From: Rhodocytophaga aerolata
GTDB lineage: Bacteria > Bacteroidota > Bacteroidia > Cytophagales > 172606-1
Reading direction: 5' to 3'
Length of the DNA: 64,000 bases
Assembly: GCF_030503435.1 (NCBI RefSeq)
Contig: NZ_JAUKPO010000004.1
Location: 124,001 to 188,000 of the forward strand
The notes below the pieces were generated by a model that was not told the origin of the DNA, did no database searches, and saw only the letters and a list, made by a program, of their open reading frames with translations. Both the position numbers and the translations under genes were made by a program. How positions within the stretch are numbered: the first letter of the stretch is position 1; every line of letters starts with the position of its first letter. This document shows, one piece after another, positions 43,643 to 52,983 of this stretch.

Positions 43643-45049
43643 TTAAAATACAATAGCCAGGGTGCGGTCGTCATGATTGCCTGGGCTCCAGAAATCCATC
43701 CACCTGGAGAATTGTTCCTCAATAGCTTCATTGTCTGGGCGTAACTCTACTTTTACTCCATCCTGGTTATTTCCATTCAGATCTGCTAAAAACTCCTGCC
43801 ACTTCTTCACATTGGGCAAATTTGCCTCTACCACAAACTTTGGGTCGTAAATGCCATCTGACATCAGGATTAAATACGAGAAATCTTCTACCAGTTTAAA
43901 ACTGAATCTGGTAGCAAACTTGTCACTCTGAAATATTTCAGGCATAGTGATAAACCTGGTTCCTCCACCGAATTCTCCTACATCTATCCAATTAAGTAAG
44001 GTTACGGCGGATACATCTTTGTTTAGTACTGCCGCAGGGCAATCGCCAACGCCAAATGATAGCAGGGCATAGCCTATTTCATATTTTTTAAACAGGGTAA
44101 AAACAAGCGTACTACTCATATCTTTCAGCGTAACGCCTGCTGTTGCAGCAAAGGCTTCTAACTGTTTATGTGCCCTAAAAGCTGCCTTTCCCAACGTATT
44201 GTACACAAAACGGTTTAGCTTCTTTTGTGTATCATCGCCAGTATTTGCTGTATGTTGTTGCAGTAACTCATCAAACTGGATCAGACTTTCGATGGAAGCG
44301 GCATCCTTAAAATGGGCTAGTATGCTCTGGCAGGCAATAGCAGACCCTTTTCTGGAAAGCTTGGCACTTCCGGCACCGTCAGATATTACCACTATACTCC
44401 AGCCATTTTCAAGATTGGCAAAAGCAAAATCGTCTTCCCGGAATGAGCCTACATTGGCATGCGAACGGCCCCGTTTGGAAGAAACCAGTATATGCCGGTC
44501 ACTGAGAGGCGCTAACACGGTTACAGCATCCTCCTTCCAGTAAGGGTCAGTTGAATCACTGGGAAGGTTTTTCCACAAACTTTTCGGATCAGGATTAATA
44601 ATAAGCGTCAGCGGCTTCTCATGAAAAGCTGCTTCCTGCGGCTCACCCTCGATCTTGAATTTAAAAACAACTTTTATATCCCCGCTTTGCGTAGGAACAC
44701 CAGTAATTTGTTTGGTCGTGCCGTCGTAGGCTAAGCCCACTTGCTCCAGGCCCTCTACCTGAAAAGCAACAATATCGTTCCAGTTGGTTTGCCCGAAATC
44801 TACTTTTGCTTCGTAGGGTTTACCTACTGTTGCGTTGGCAACACGAAGCGGCTGCTCAAGTATGGTTGCTAGCTTGTCTTCCTGTTTCCACCTGGCCATA
44901 AGTGCTTGTTGTTGTTGACTGATGATCGTAGCTGCCGTTTGGGTTTGCTCGTTCTGTATAAACTGTTCAAACAAAGCCATCCGGTGAGCAGGTATCGGAA
45001 TGTGATTACTTTTGAAAAGCTGGGCTACCAGTTGTTTTACATCGCTCAT
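43643..45049 (-). CDS. PP2C-family phosphatase of the TerY triad
   Basis: 468 aa. The N-terminal ~170 residues appear to hold an Ig/cadherin-like domain (PLRVANATVGKPYEAKVDFG, then GVPTQSGDIKVVFKF). The PP2C domain runs about 185-460: HANVGSFREDDFAF, VVISDGAGSAKLSRKG (metal-binding SDGxG, here DGAGSA, about residue 222), FGVGDCPAAVL, YLILMSDGIYDPKFV and DDRTLAIVF. The Ala/Lys-rich variant of the DGxG motif is that of the triad's PP2C branch. Likely counteracts the kinase at 42017. It is 81 bp upstream of the kinase and 154 bp downstream of the vWA gene. Confidence 0.9.
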   Translation of the reverse strand: MSDVKQLVAQLFKSNHIPIPAHRMALFEQFIQNEQTQTAATIISQQQQALMARWKQEDKLATILEQPLRVANATVGKPYEAKVDFGQTNWNDIVAFQVEGLEQVGLAYDGTTKQITGVPTQSGDIKVVFKFKIEGEPQEAAFHEKPLTLIINPDPKSLWKNLPSDSTDPYWKEDAVTVLAPLSDRHILVSSKRGRSHANVGSFREDDFAFANLENGWSIVVISDGAGSAKLSRKGSAIACQSILAHFKDAASIESLIQFDELLQQHTANTGDDTQKKLNRFVYNTLGKAAFRAHKQLEAFAATAGVTLKDMSSTLVFTLFKKYEIGYALLSFGVGDCPAAVLNKDVSAVTLLNWIDVGEFGGGTRFITMPEIFQSDKFATRFSFKLVEDFSYLILMSDGIYDPKFVVEANLPNVKKWQEFLADLNGNNQDGVKVELRPDNEAIEEQFSRWMDFWSPGNHDDRTLAIVF

Positions 45050-45203
45050 TCCTGCTTTATTGCTTGATTACCCAAAACTTTTTTATACATATATTTCTAA
45101 AACTGTATCTAAAAATAATAGGGGTAAGCTAGTATATATGTCAAGTAACTAGCTCACTCCTTACGTTAGATAAGATGCCGTTTGTTCAACCAGCTACCTG
45201 TTC

Positions 45204-45842
45204 TTATACTACAATGTTTAATTCTGATGGAGGTGGCGGCAATTCACTCATCCCGGTTACTTCTTTGCCGGCATCTTCCACTTTAGTAGAGGTAACACCA
45301 ATAGAAGCACTTACCCAGGTAAAGAACTTAGCTATACTCTGACTGTCGGCTGTATCCAGGCTTACCACATTTTCAGTTATTTGTTTGAGCAGGTTAGAAT
45401 CTGCGGCATTTCCGGCTGCACAAGCTACCGTATAGGCTGTTTTGCGTTTTTTGAATTCCTCCAGGCCACTCTGCCAGTCATCGGTGGGAATACCATCGGT
45501 CATAATGAATACCAAAGGTTTCCAGTCACCCTTTTGCTCAGCAGTGGTTTTCGTTACTTCGTTATCTATACAGGTTGAAACCAGCTTTAAAGCTTCTCCC
45601 AGATTCGTGGTGCCAGTTGCCTTGATATCTACCATCTGAAAAGAAGCTAAATCGGTTAATGGGACTATCTGCCGGGCAGTGCTATCAAAGGTAATAATGC
45701 TGATATAAGCCGTTTCAATAGCTTGCGGATTCTGACGCAATGAACTTATCATCACTTGTACGCCGTTTTTTACAGCTTCTATGGGTTCTCCGGTCATTGA
45801 GCCGGAAGTATCTAATACTAAATAGACTGGTAGTCTTCTCAT
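45204..45842 (-). CDS. TerY-like von Willebrand factor A domain protein
   Basis: 212 aa, a bare vWA domain. MIDAS motif DTSGSM at residues 11-16 (D-x-S-x-S), a later Thr in KATGTTNLGEAL and an Asp in VFIMTDGIPTDDW complete the metal site. Length and features match TerY-type vWA proteins of the triad: metal-dependent docking platform, cytoplasmic. First gene of a minus-strand operon with phosphatase, kinase, actin-fold and coiled-coil genes. Start chosen at 45842 so that the first strand (PVYLVLD) begins the domain. Confidence 0.9.
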   Translation of the reverse strand: MRRLPVYLVLDTSGSMTGEPIEAVKNGVQVMISSLRQNPQAIETAYISIITFDSTARQIVPLTDLASFQMVDIKATGTTNLGEALKLVSTCIDNEVTKTTAEQKGDWKPLVFIMTDGIPTDDWQSGLEEFKKRKTAYTVACAAGNAADSNLLKQITENVVSLDTADSQSIAKFFTWVSASIGVTSTKVEDAGKEVTGMSELPPPPSELNIVV

Positions 45843-47006
45843 GTTTATGCGTGGTTTAGTTTTACAAAGTCAGGATAGGCAATGGAAACAGCTATTCGTA
45901 TATTTAACAAATCTGCTCTGTTATTCTTCCTGGTTAAGAATACATGCTTCATGTACCAGTTGATAGTTGTTCCCAAACTTAAACGTAGCCCTCTATTCAA
46001 AGTTTCTTCTGTGCGGCGTAAACATTGGTTTATCCACAGCTTTCTACCTTGGAAGACTATGCTGAGCCAATGTTCCGGTAAGAACGCATAGGGAGGTACG
46101 CAGCATGGCAATTCTGTTATATGCGGAAATCCTTATACTCATATAAAATTCAAATTACTTACTAACTTTCAACAGAAGACTATTTTTGATAAGGCTGTTA
46201 TCAATTACTAGTCTATCTGCTTTTTATTTTGGTATACGTTAATGGCTAGTGTTTTTCTGCTGTGTTTTTCCAGTAAAAGGTTTCTTACAAAAAGTGTCTA
46301 CCGTACAAACCGAAAGATTTTAGGTGTTTGTAGCAACATTCAACGGCTAATACCCAATTTAAAAAGTAGGTATAACTTCAGTTTCCCCATCTGCGTCTGA
46401 GAGGTAATATGATAAAAGAGGTATTTCGTAGTATGCCTATTTGAGGGTTAAGTGGGTTAGAATTGGTTATTATTTTTATTTCAAACTATTCCAGCAACTG
46501 TGAAAAAGAAGGCTGTTATGCAGCCTTCTTTTTTTATGGATATATTTAGCAAAAACCTATAAACACGATCTTCTCCACCTACTTTACTTACAAACATTGC
46601 TAAGGCTGACTTAACCAAACCTAAATTGATGTTAGGTACCTGTTCATAGAATTTCAATACTTTTATCCATTGGTAAATCAAATTTACGGGTAGGCAGCCT
46701 TTCTTGCTTGACCTATAAGTACATTAATACAAGATAGATACATCGAGAGGGTAAATTCATCCAGTAAACTTTTGTCAGAAAAAACATTCAGCCCTCACGA
46801 AATTTTCTTCACCACTGGGGTTTTCAAAACGATGGACTATCTTCCTGTAAGTCAATGGGGCTTATCTCCTACTCTACCCTGCTATCTTTAAACCAAAGCC
46901 TTTTTAATGCTTTTCTTCTGACAAAAATTTGCACTGGTCCATTATTTAATTGACCTTTTCAATTTCCTGTCGTATATTCTTCATACAGTAATTTATTTTA
47001 TACACT
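45843..47006. other. Gene-poor region upstream of the TerY triad
   Basis: Over 1.1 kb between the vWA gene and the 47007 gene. It contains a terminator-like hairpin at 46503-46536 (separate entry). At 46950-46980 there is a promoter-like pair, TTGACC (about 46950) and TATATTCT (46973-46980), 20 nt apart, close to the Bacteroidota -33/-7 pattern and pointing toward 47007. Other reading frames (for example 45845-46111 and 46481-46681, minus strand) lack family features; the second runs through the hairpin. Confidence 0.4.
46503..46536. terminator. Isolated terminator-like hairpin
   Basis: AAAAAGAAGGCTG (46503-46515) pairs with CAGCCTTCTTTTT (46521-46533), 13 bp with a 5-nt loop and T/A-rich flanks on both strands. 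No gene ends nearby on either strand, so it may terminate an unannotated transcript. Confidence 0.6.
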
Positions 47007-47825
47007 ATGAAAAAAGACAAAAACAAAGCTGTTACTAAAGACCCCCAAGTAAACAAAGATAACCAGAGGGCAGATACAGATACTACAGGAATAGCTGCTC
47101 AGTTACCTGGCGGGTCGAAGGAGGAAGAAAACCAGATTACGGCCGATAAAGTTACTCCTACACGTGCCGAGGCTACTTCCGATGAGTTAGTTAATGACAC
47201 CTCCACAAACACCTATGCACAATCGGCGGAAGTGGATTCACTTAAAGTAGTTCAAGAAAATTATCCGGAAGCTGCCACTCAGCAAGATATAGGTGGTAAT
47301 TCTGCTTCACCAACTCCCTTTTTAGCTACGCCAGAGGTTTTGGCCAGTTCCGTAGAAGAAACTGCCGCAACGCCAATCTCCACCCCGGCTGCCGTAAACG
47401 CTGGAAGTGAAGGACAGATCCGTGAGGCTGATACCAGCTCACCGACTGCTAAAAAAACTATTACCGGAAGTGCAAAAAGAAAATCATCTCCCAAGCAAGC
47501 TGCCCGGATAAGCAGAATATATGGTGTGCTATATAAGGCAGAAAATACCTATTTTATTAAAGAAGGGAATGTGCCTGAGGAGAAGCTTCAATTACGTTAT
47601 CCACAACAACTGGAAGATCAGCTGGATCAATATAGTGGGCAGTATGTAACCATAGCAGGCGAGCTGGCGCAGAAAAACAAAGCCGGTTCTTATCCTACTT
47701 TACATGTTCATAAACTTGCCTCACATGATCAGATCGGTCGAAGAGCTTATGAACTTTCCCAGCAAAATCCGGATGCCCATGAAGCCAACTGGCTGAGTGC
47801 AGAAAATGAACTGCTCCAACCTTGA
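47007..47825 (+). CDS. Ala/Thr-rich protein with OB-like and DUF2934-like C-terminus
   Basis: 272 aa. Residues 1-155 are a disordered Ala/Thr/Pro/Ser/Glu-rich segment (many T-P-x and A-T repeats), with a basic patch GSAKRKSSPKQAAR before residue 160. Then a beta-rich segment (RISRIYGVLYKAENTYF ... QYVTIAGELAQK), possibly OB-like. The C-terminus QIGRRAYELSQQNPDAHE-NWLSAENELL fits the DUF2934 motif (R-R-A-Y-E-L ... W-L-x-A-E). No signal peptide. Transcribed alone. Role unknown; the basic patch might bind nucleic acid. Confidence 0.7.
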   Translation: MKKDKNKAVTKDPQVNKDNQRADTDTTGIAAQLPGGSKEEENQITADKVTPTRAEATSDELVNDTSTNTYAQSAEVDSLKVVQENYPEAATQQDIGGNSASPTPFLATPEVLASSVEETAATPISTPAAVNAGSEGQIREADTSSPTAKKTITGSAKRKSSPKQAARISRIYGVLYKAENTYFIKEGNVPEEKLQLRYPQQLEDQLDQYSGQYVTIAGELAQKNKAGSYPTLHVHKLASHDQIGRRAYELSQQNPDAHEANWLSAENELLQP

Positions 47826-48337
47826 TCACACAATTATCCTCTCTAATTTGATAGTATAGATTCTCGCCTGCTTGAGAAAAAGATTAGGTAATCTGTCGGA
47901 AGGGTATCAGTTTCTGAGATAATGGAGGTTATTTTTTAACGTAAGACAGGGAATCATAGCAGAGTGTATTGAGCTGTTTCCCTGTCTTGCTTCTTTGAAG
48001 GCTTGATCAAAAGGTTACATCTCTTTTGTTTGCAAGAATTCCCTGCCTAACGCTACTCTCTGCATACACTAATAGTCAGATCCATTTACAGAGTCTTTGT
48101 ATCCTAGTAACTTTATGTAGACATACTTGCCTTTTGGTATAAAAACAAACAGATAACAGGCTGGGTTTTATATCTATTGACCATTGTTTTCTGTGGAGAG
48201 GTTGATAAAGCAGGAAAAATTCTGTAGTATAGAAAACCTAAACACGATAGCTACAAAATCCTGCTGAGCCTCCAAGACTAGTATACAGCATAGAAACGTG
48301 CTGCTTTCGTTTTATCAATCTATGTAAATTCATATCA
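47826..48337. other. Intergenic region with one candidate terminator
   Basis: About 510 bp. It holds an 11-bp perfect inverted repeat, AAGACAGGGAA (47943-47953) and TTCCCTGTCTT (47978-47988), followed by a C/T-rich stretch; it may terminate the 47007 gene. Otherwise no coding signal. Confidence 0.5.
47943..47995 (+). terminator. Candidate terminator of the 47007 gene
   Basis: Perfect 11-bp stem with a 24-nt loop, followed by a moderately T-rich GCTTCTTT. Located about 120 bp past the stop codon. Confidence 0.5.
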
Positions 48338-49474
48338 ATGAAGAAACCAAAGAAGCCATTAGCAGCAGAGCATGTACATTCTTTGCCTAATGCCCCCTAT
48401 GCAGAATTCCTTATTGAAATGGCCGAACAAATTAACCAGGTAGTTTTTGTTTTTGATATTGCCACCAGCCAGTTTCTTTACCTAAACCCTTCTTTCGAGT
48501 CAATCTGGACACTGACACGGGAAAGTGTTAGTACCCACCCAGAAAACGTGGTAAAAAGTATTCATAAAGATGATCTGGATTTTCTAACCAATGCGTATCA
48601 GGAATTGAAGGGAGGAACCCAACAAAATGTGGAATTCCGGATTAACCATCCTGATGGCTCGGAAAGCACCATTCGCCTGTCTGCTTTCCTGATAAAAACC
48701 AGAACAGGCAGGGTTGCTGTAGCAGGCTTTGCAACCGATGTTACCGAATACAAAAAATACAGTGACATATTGAAAAGACATGCGGCAAAGAAAAACTCTA
48801 TTTTAGAAATTCTATCGCATGATCTGGCTGGGCCGCTTGGCTCTATTCAGGGCTTAGCCACCATACTAGAAGGGAATACGCAAAAAAAAGAAGATATAGA
48901 AATTTTGCAGCTCATTAAAGAAACCAGTACAAGAGGCATTACGCTGATTAGAGATTTTGTTAAGCAAGAGTTTTTAGAATCGGCTGATATAGAACTGATT
49001 AAAACACGCGTAGAACTGGTTTCTAAAATTCAGCAGATAATTGAGCAGTATAAACTGTCAGAACAAAATATTGCCAAAACCTTTCATTTCAGCTCATCCA
49101 GAGAAAAAATATATGCCGAGATAGACGAGGTAAAATTTATGCAGGTTATTAATAATCTCATCTCGAATGCCATTAAATTTACCTATGATGGCGGAGTAAT
49201 TACTACAAGGATAGAGGATAAGAACAAATCTGTTGTGATAAGCATCCAGGACGATGGCATTGGCATCCCAGAACACTTGCGGGAAGGATTATTTGAGAAA
49301 TTTACTAAAGCCAGAAGGCCCGGAATCAAAGGCGAACCATCAGTAGGACTGGGTATGTCCATCACAAAAACCATTGTCGAATGGCATGATGGAACAATTG
49401 GGTTTGAAAGCAAAGAAAACAAGGGCACAACCTTTTATATTGAAATACCCAAAGAAAAGTCCATTTCAACATAA
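48338..49474 (+). CDS. PAS-domain sensor histidine kinase
   Basis: 378 aa, cytoplasmic (no membrane helix). A PAS domain occupies about residues 20-135 (QVVFVFDIATSQFLYLNPSF, then RVAVAGFATDVTEYKK). HisKA: ILEILSHDLAGPLGSIQGLA with phospho-His near residue 165. HATPase: VINNLISNAIKFTYDGG (N box), DDGIGIPEHL (G1), FEKFTKARRPG (F) and GLGMSITKTIV (G2), so it is complete. No response regulator adjoins it, so it is probably an orphan kinase. Confidence 0.95.
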   Translation: MKKPKKPLAAEHVHSLPNAPYAEFLIEMAEQINQVVFVFDIATSQFLYLNPSFESIWTLTRESVSTHPENVVKSIHKDDLDFLTNAYQELKGGTQQNVEFRINHPDGSESTIRLSAFLIKTRTGRVAVAGFATDVTEYKKYSDILKRHAAKKNSILEILSHDLAGPLGSIQGLATILEGNTQKKEDIEILQLIKETSTRGITLIRDFVKQEFLESADIELIKTRVELVSKIQQIIEQYKLSEQNIAKTFHFSSSREKIYAEIDEVKFMQVINNLISNAIKFTYDGGVITTRIEDKNKSVVISIQDDGIGIPEHLREGLFEKFTKARRPGIKGEPSVGLGMSITKTIVEWHDGTIGFESKENKGTTFYIEIPKEKSIST

Positions 49475-49785
49475 TATGGATATATCCTGTTGATGATTCC
49501 AACCTGAAACTACTCCTTACCCCATACAGCAGTTAACCTGTACAGACTTGCACCCGAACATTGATAGGAGAAAGACTCAGTTTGACCGCAGGAATCTTCA
49601 GGCTATTAGCCCTAGCATCTAACCATTGGGTGCATCCATACACCTTCTCCGATTCTAAAAAGTAGGTACGGAACGATAGCAAGAGTAAGTATGGCTTCCC
49701 AATTCCCAGTAATCTGAACAATTCCCGGATGTTGTTTAGGCTCAGAATATTGCCTATTCAATAGTTCTGTTTGTGGCAGGCTTTG
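49475..49785. other. Intergenic convergent spacer
   Basis: About 310 bp between convergent genes. I see no clear terminator hairpin, coding frame or repeat. Confidence 0.35.
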
Positions 49786-50520
49786 TTATTGCTTCAGAGA
49801 AGCTTTGGAGAACACATGGTCTGGTATGGGCTGGTCGAATTTTATATCCATCATTTTCATTTCGGTACCTTTTCCCCCTTTCAGAATATCTTTGTAAATA
49901 ACTGTTGTCGGAAACCAGCGGCCATCAATCTGCTTTACATCTTTTAGCTCTACCAGTTTGAGTTGCTGGCCACTTTTCGCATAGAGCTCCTGTTTCAACG
50001 GTACAAAACGCTCGGCATCTACCCATATCTTCTGGGAATAGTATGCCACATCGGCCACCTTTGAGGTAAGTTCAAGCACGTTACAGGTTCTGTCCTCTAT
50101 TTTTTCTTCACCGCTTATTTTTGCCGTATAAATATCAGTCAGTTTGCGGTCTTCCATCATGTCTTCATAGGAAAGGTCCGAGCCCATAACCGATTGCCGG
50201 AGCAGGTGCCCGGAAATCTGAATGATCCGGTCGGTAGAGGGAGAAAAAATCCACAACTGATTTTCCAGCTTGAGCATTTTGGTGCCTTGCTCACTGGCTG
50301 GAGACAAATATTCTGTATAGGATTTTTTTGTGCCGACGGCCCATGTTTTGGAGGTAAGGGTACGGCTGCTGCGTTTCCCATGAATGGTCATGCTGGATTC
50401 GGATATCCGGTTGGTGGATGACATGTTCTGATCTACCTTTGTTAAGATCGTCTGCGCATCCTGACTGTTGGCCTGGTAAACAATAAAACAGGTAAAAAGT
50501 AAAAGGATTAATTTTTTCAT
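49786..50520 (-). CDS. LolA-like outer-membrane lipoprotein-sorting protein
   Basis: 244 aa with a signal peptide (MKKLILLLFTCFIVYQANSQD, cleaved after about residue 19). The mature domain follows the LolA-like/YggU-like beta-barrel pattern: SESSMTIHGKRSSRTLTSKT, TKMLKLENQLWIFSPSTDRI, then MGSDLSYEDMMEDRKLTDIY and VWVDAERFVPLKQELYAKSG-type strands, typical of the periplasmic half of Bacteroidota ABC export operons. It is the last gene of the operon, 19 bp after the second permease. Likely carries a lipid or lipoprotein moved by the transporter. Confidence 0.88.
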   Translation of the reverse strand: MKKLILLLFTCFIVYQANSQDAQTILTKVDQNMSSTNRISESSMTIHGKRSSRTLTSKTWAVGTKKSYTEYLSPASEQGTKMLKLENQLWIFSPSTDRIIQISGHLLRQSVMGSDLSYEDMMEDRKLTDIYTAKISGEEKIEDRTCNVLELTSKVADVAYYSQKIWVDAERFVPLKQELYAKSGQQLKLVELKDVKQIDGRWFPTTVIYKDILKGGKGTEMKMMDIKFDQPIPDHVFSKASLKQ

Positions 50521-50539
50521 TGTATTTGGTTTATGCTAA

Positions 50540-51811
50540 TTACTCGAGTTCTTTAAAGAGCTGGGCTGTTTTGCGTTTGTAAATCCCGATTCCTGCCAGG
50601 GCATTGCCTAGTACCACAGAAAAAATACCGGGAATAAAGCCAATATAAAAAGCGGTTGGGGTAATGGCTGCACGAACCACGGAAGGCATCATTAAGGTAG
50701 AGTTTTTCATAGACCCGCCTATATCCACGCCTACTTCCTGCAGGTAATAAGATATGGATAAGCCAATGCCTGTGCCTATCACCGAGCCGATGGTTCCAAT
50801 GAGTATGCCTTCATAAATAAGCGTAGCATAAATATGGTTTTTTTCTTCTCCTAAAGCCAGGCGGACACCAAACTCAGTATACCTGCGAAGGCCACCCAAC
50901 AATCCGGTATTCCACAATACCACCGACATGGCCAGTACAAACACAAAAACCATAAGGCTACCCATGGTAGTGGAATAGTCGATGTATTCCGCCATGCCTC
51001 CCTGATCGCGTAAACGGAGCATAACCGGGGCAAATTCATCCGTATTTTGAGTATACTTGGCATTGAAGGAAGTAGTGATGGCTGTGGCTTTTGCATTATC
51101 GTATTGATTGGTAGTGAAATAACCCAGTATTTCCCCGGCAGCATCTTCCATACCCAAGGCCTGCTGTGCGTCGGCCATGTCTATAATAATGGCTCCCCGG
51201 TCCAGGACATTCGATCCAAAGCGGACTGTACCGGATACCACAAAGTTTTTAAAAGCCATGCTGCCCTCCATGGTGGAGCCAAAAAGGGTAAACTCATCTC
51301 CGGGATTTACCTTGAATTTCTCGGCAAAATCATGTGTTATTAGCGCCTCACCTGCGGTAGAAGGAAGTTTTCCATTCACTAAGGATTTCTTTATATTAAA
51401 CCGCGTTGCTTCCTTTGAACCAGCAGATAACAAATCCACTGCCCAGCCCACCACCGGTCCCTGGGCACGAGTTTCGCCTTGTTCGTCCGGAAAATCAATC
51501 ATGCCTCCGAAGCGGATACGTTTTACCCAGTCCATGTCCGGGTAAGTCTTTTTCAACTGCTCAGTGAGAGTATCTGCCCCTAAAATGGCCAGGTCGTTGG
51601 GCATCTGTTGAGCCTCCTGCGCATACGCCCGGGTCATTACTTTTACATGTCCGGTATCAAAGTTGGCATTCATCACCAAAGACTCCCCCATAACGCCTTT
51701 CAGCCAGCAGTTCAATAACACCGTCAGGGAAACGCCGATACAAACCACGATTACTGGCAGCAGACTTCTGCTTTTGTCGCCCAGTATTCCTTTTAACAAA
51801 AAACGGATCAT
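50540..51811 (-). CDS. ABC transporter permease, MacB/LolE type (second)
   Basis: 423 aa. One N-terminal helix (about 18-38), a MacB-PCD periplasmic domain (about 45-270) and three C-terminal helices with the FtsX core (LRRYTEFGVRLALGEEKNHI, and a final helix pair near residue 380). Length fits LolC/LolE/MacB-like permeases. It overlaps the upstream permease by 4 bp. Together the two likely form a heterodimer acting with the ATPase at 52984. Confidence 0.9.
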   Translation of the reverse strand: MIRFLLKGILGDKSRSLLPVIVVCIGVSLTVLLNCWLKGVMGESLVMNANFDTGHVKVMTRAYAQEAQQMPNDLAILGADTLTEQLKKTYPDMDWVKRIRFGGMIDFPDEQGETRAQGPVVGWAVDLLSAGSKEATRFNIKKSLVNGKLPSTAGEALITHDFAEKFKVNPGDEFTLFGSTMEGSMAFKNFVVSGTVRFGSNVLDRGAIIIDMADAQQALGMEDAAGEILGYFTTNQYDNAKATAITTSFNAKYTQNTDEFAPVMLRLRDQGGMAEYIDYSTTMGSLMVFVFVLAMSVVLWNTGLLGGLRRYTEFGVRLALGEEKNHIYATLIYEGILIGTIGSVIGTGIGLSISYYLQEVGVDIGGSMKNSTLMMPSVVRAAITPTAFYIGFIPGIFSVVLGNALAGIGIYKRKTAQLFKELE

Positions 51812-52977
51812 TGTATTTTTCCTTTTAACGCTTCTGTGGGTTTCATGCTGGAAATTCTTCTGGCCGGAAAATAGCTTACCACGGTAGCAGTAATCACCAC
51901 CAGCAGGATGGTAGTTACAACCATTCCGGCACTGTACACCGGAATAATGCTGTCTGAGATGGCAATGCCTGCCTCACCAGCCGATTTTGGCATAGGTATA
52001 CCAGTTTTTGCCAGGTAAGCAAGAAAAGGAATCCCATATAGCGCCCCAAGAAGCAAGGCCAGAAAACTGTGGGCACTTCCTTCCACCGTAAATATGCGTA
52101 CTACTTCTGCACGCGTCATGCCTAAGGCGATATAGGTGCCAATTTCTTTTTGCCTTCGGAACACAGATAATACTTGTGTGTCGAAAATAGCCAGCAGGGC
52201 AATAGCCAGCAGCAAAAAGTAAATGACTTTGCTGCTGCCTTTTTTACTATCCATAATTTCATTGAACTCTTTGAGAAGAAAATCCAGGTCCCTGGCTTCC
52301 CATATCCCTGTTTTTTGTACGGTGTGTGTATTGGCTGCCACCAGCAACGTAGCTTCATTTTCCATGCCTGTCATCTGCTGCAGGTTGCCCAGCGGAATCC
52401 AGAACTGCCCGTTGTCCACGGAAGGCACATTGGCATCAAAAACACCCGCAATGTGTATTTCCCGGGCATCAAAAGTTCCGTTCTTATCCCGCCACCGGAC
52501 GAGTACTTTGTCTCCGGTTTTTAACCGGGCTGATTGGGCCATCCGTTTGCCAATAAGGGCCGGAATCTCTCCGGAATCTTCCTTTAGTAACGAGGTAGGC
52601 AGTTTTAGCATTTGCTGGTCCGGATCTATTCCTTTCAGGACAATGTTGATCATCCTTCCTTTCGGATAAGCAGAGGCTTGCGTAATGAGCACAGGGGTAA
52701 GTTGTTTGCGTTGTACCAGGGATACTACTTCTCCGGAAAGCGGTGCATGTGCCTCCTGCAGGCTGAACGGATCGTAGCGGTCGTAGGCCGGATGCCATAG
52801 CTGCCCATTGCCTACCTCCCATTCTCTGGTGTCTTTTAAGGCTTGCCTGTTCCAGCCGTCAAGCATGCCATTATAGAAAACGATTACCACAAAGGCAAAG
52901 GAAAGTACGGCTACATTGAGCCAGGTGCGTAGTCCTGCGCCTAACAAATTTTTGATAGCTAATTGAATGGCTAACAT
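51808..52977 (-). CDS. ABC transporter permease, MacB/LolE type (first)
   Basis: 389 aa with the same layout: N-terminal helix (about 20-40, WLNVAVLSFAFVVIVFYNGM), periplasmic domain, then helices with FSVFRRQKEIGTYIALGMTR-like core (VLSVFRRQKEIGTYIALG) and ARRISSMKPTEAL at the C-terminus. It starts 6 bp after the ATPase stop and overlaps the second permease by 4 bp. Confidence 0.9.
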   Translation of the reverse strand: MLAIQLAIKNLLGAGLRTWLNVAVLSFAFVVIVFYNGMLDGWNRQALKDTREWEVGNGQLWHPAYDRYDPFSLQEAHAPLSGEVVSLVQRKQLTPVLITQASAYPKGRMINIVLKGIDPDQQMLKLPTSLLKEDSGEIPALIGKRMAQSARLKTGDKVLVRWRDKNGTFDAREIHIAGVFDANVPSVDNGQFWIPLGNLQQMTGMENEATLLVAANTHTVQKTGIWEARDLDFLLKEFNEIMDSKKGSSKVIYFLLLAIALLAIFDTQVLSVFRRQKEIGTYIALGMTRAEVVRIFTVEGSAHSFLALLLGALYGIPFLAYLAKTGIPMPKSAGEAGIAISDSIIPVYSAGMVVTTILLVVITATVVSYFPARRISSMKPTEALKGKIQ

Positions 52978-52983
52978 AGACCT

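Noticed and set aside
45845-46111. Minus-strand frame ending 2 bp before the vWA gene
   Set aside because: Cys/Trp/Arg-rich, with a plus-strand frame overlapping it; no family features. It could only be a chance leader.
46481-46681. Minus-strand frame of 66 codons
   Set aside because: It runs through a strong hairpin terminator, so it is unlikely to be translated as shown, and it matches no family I know.
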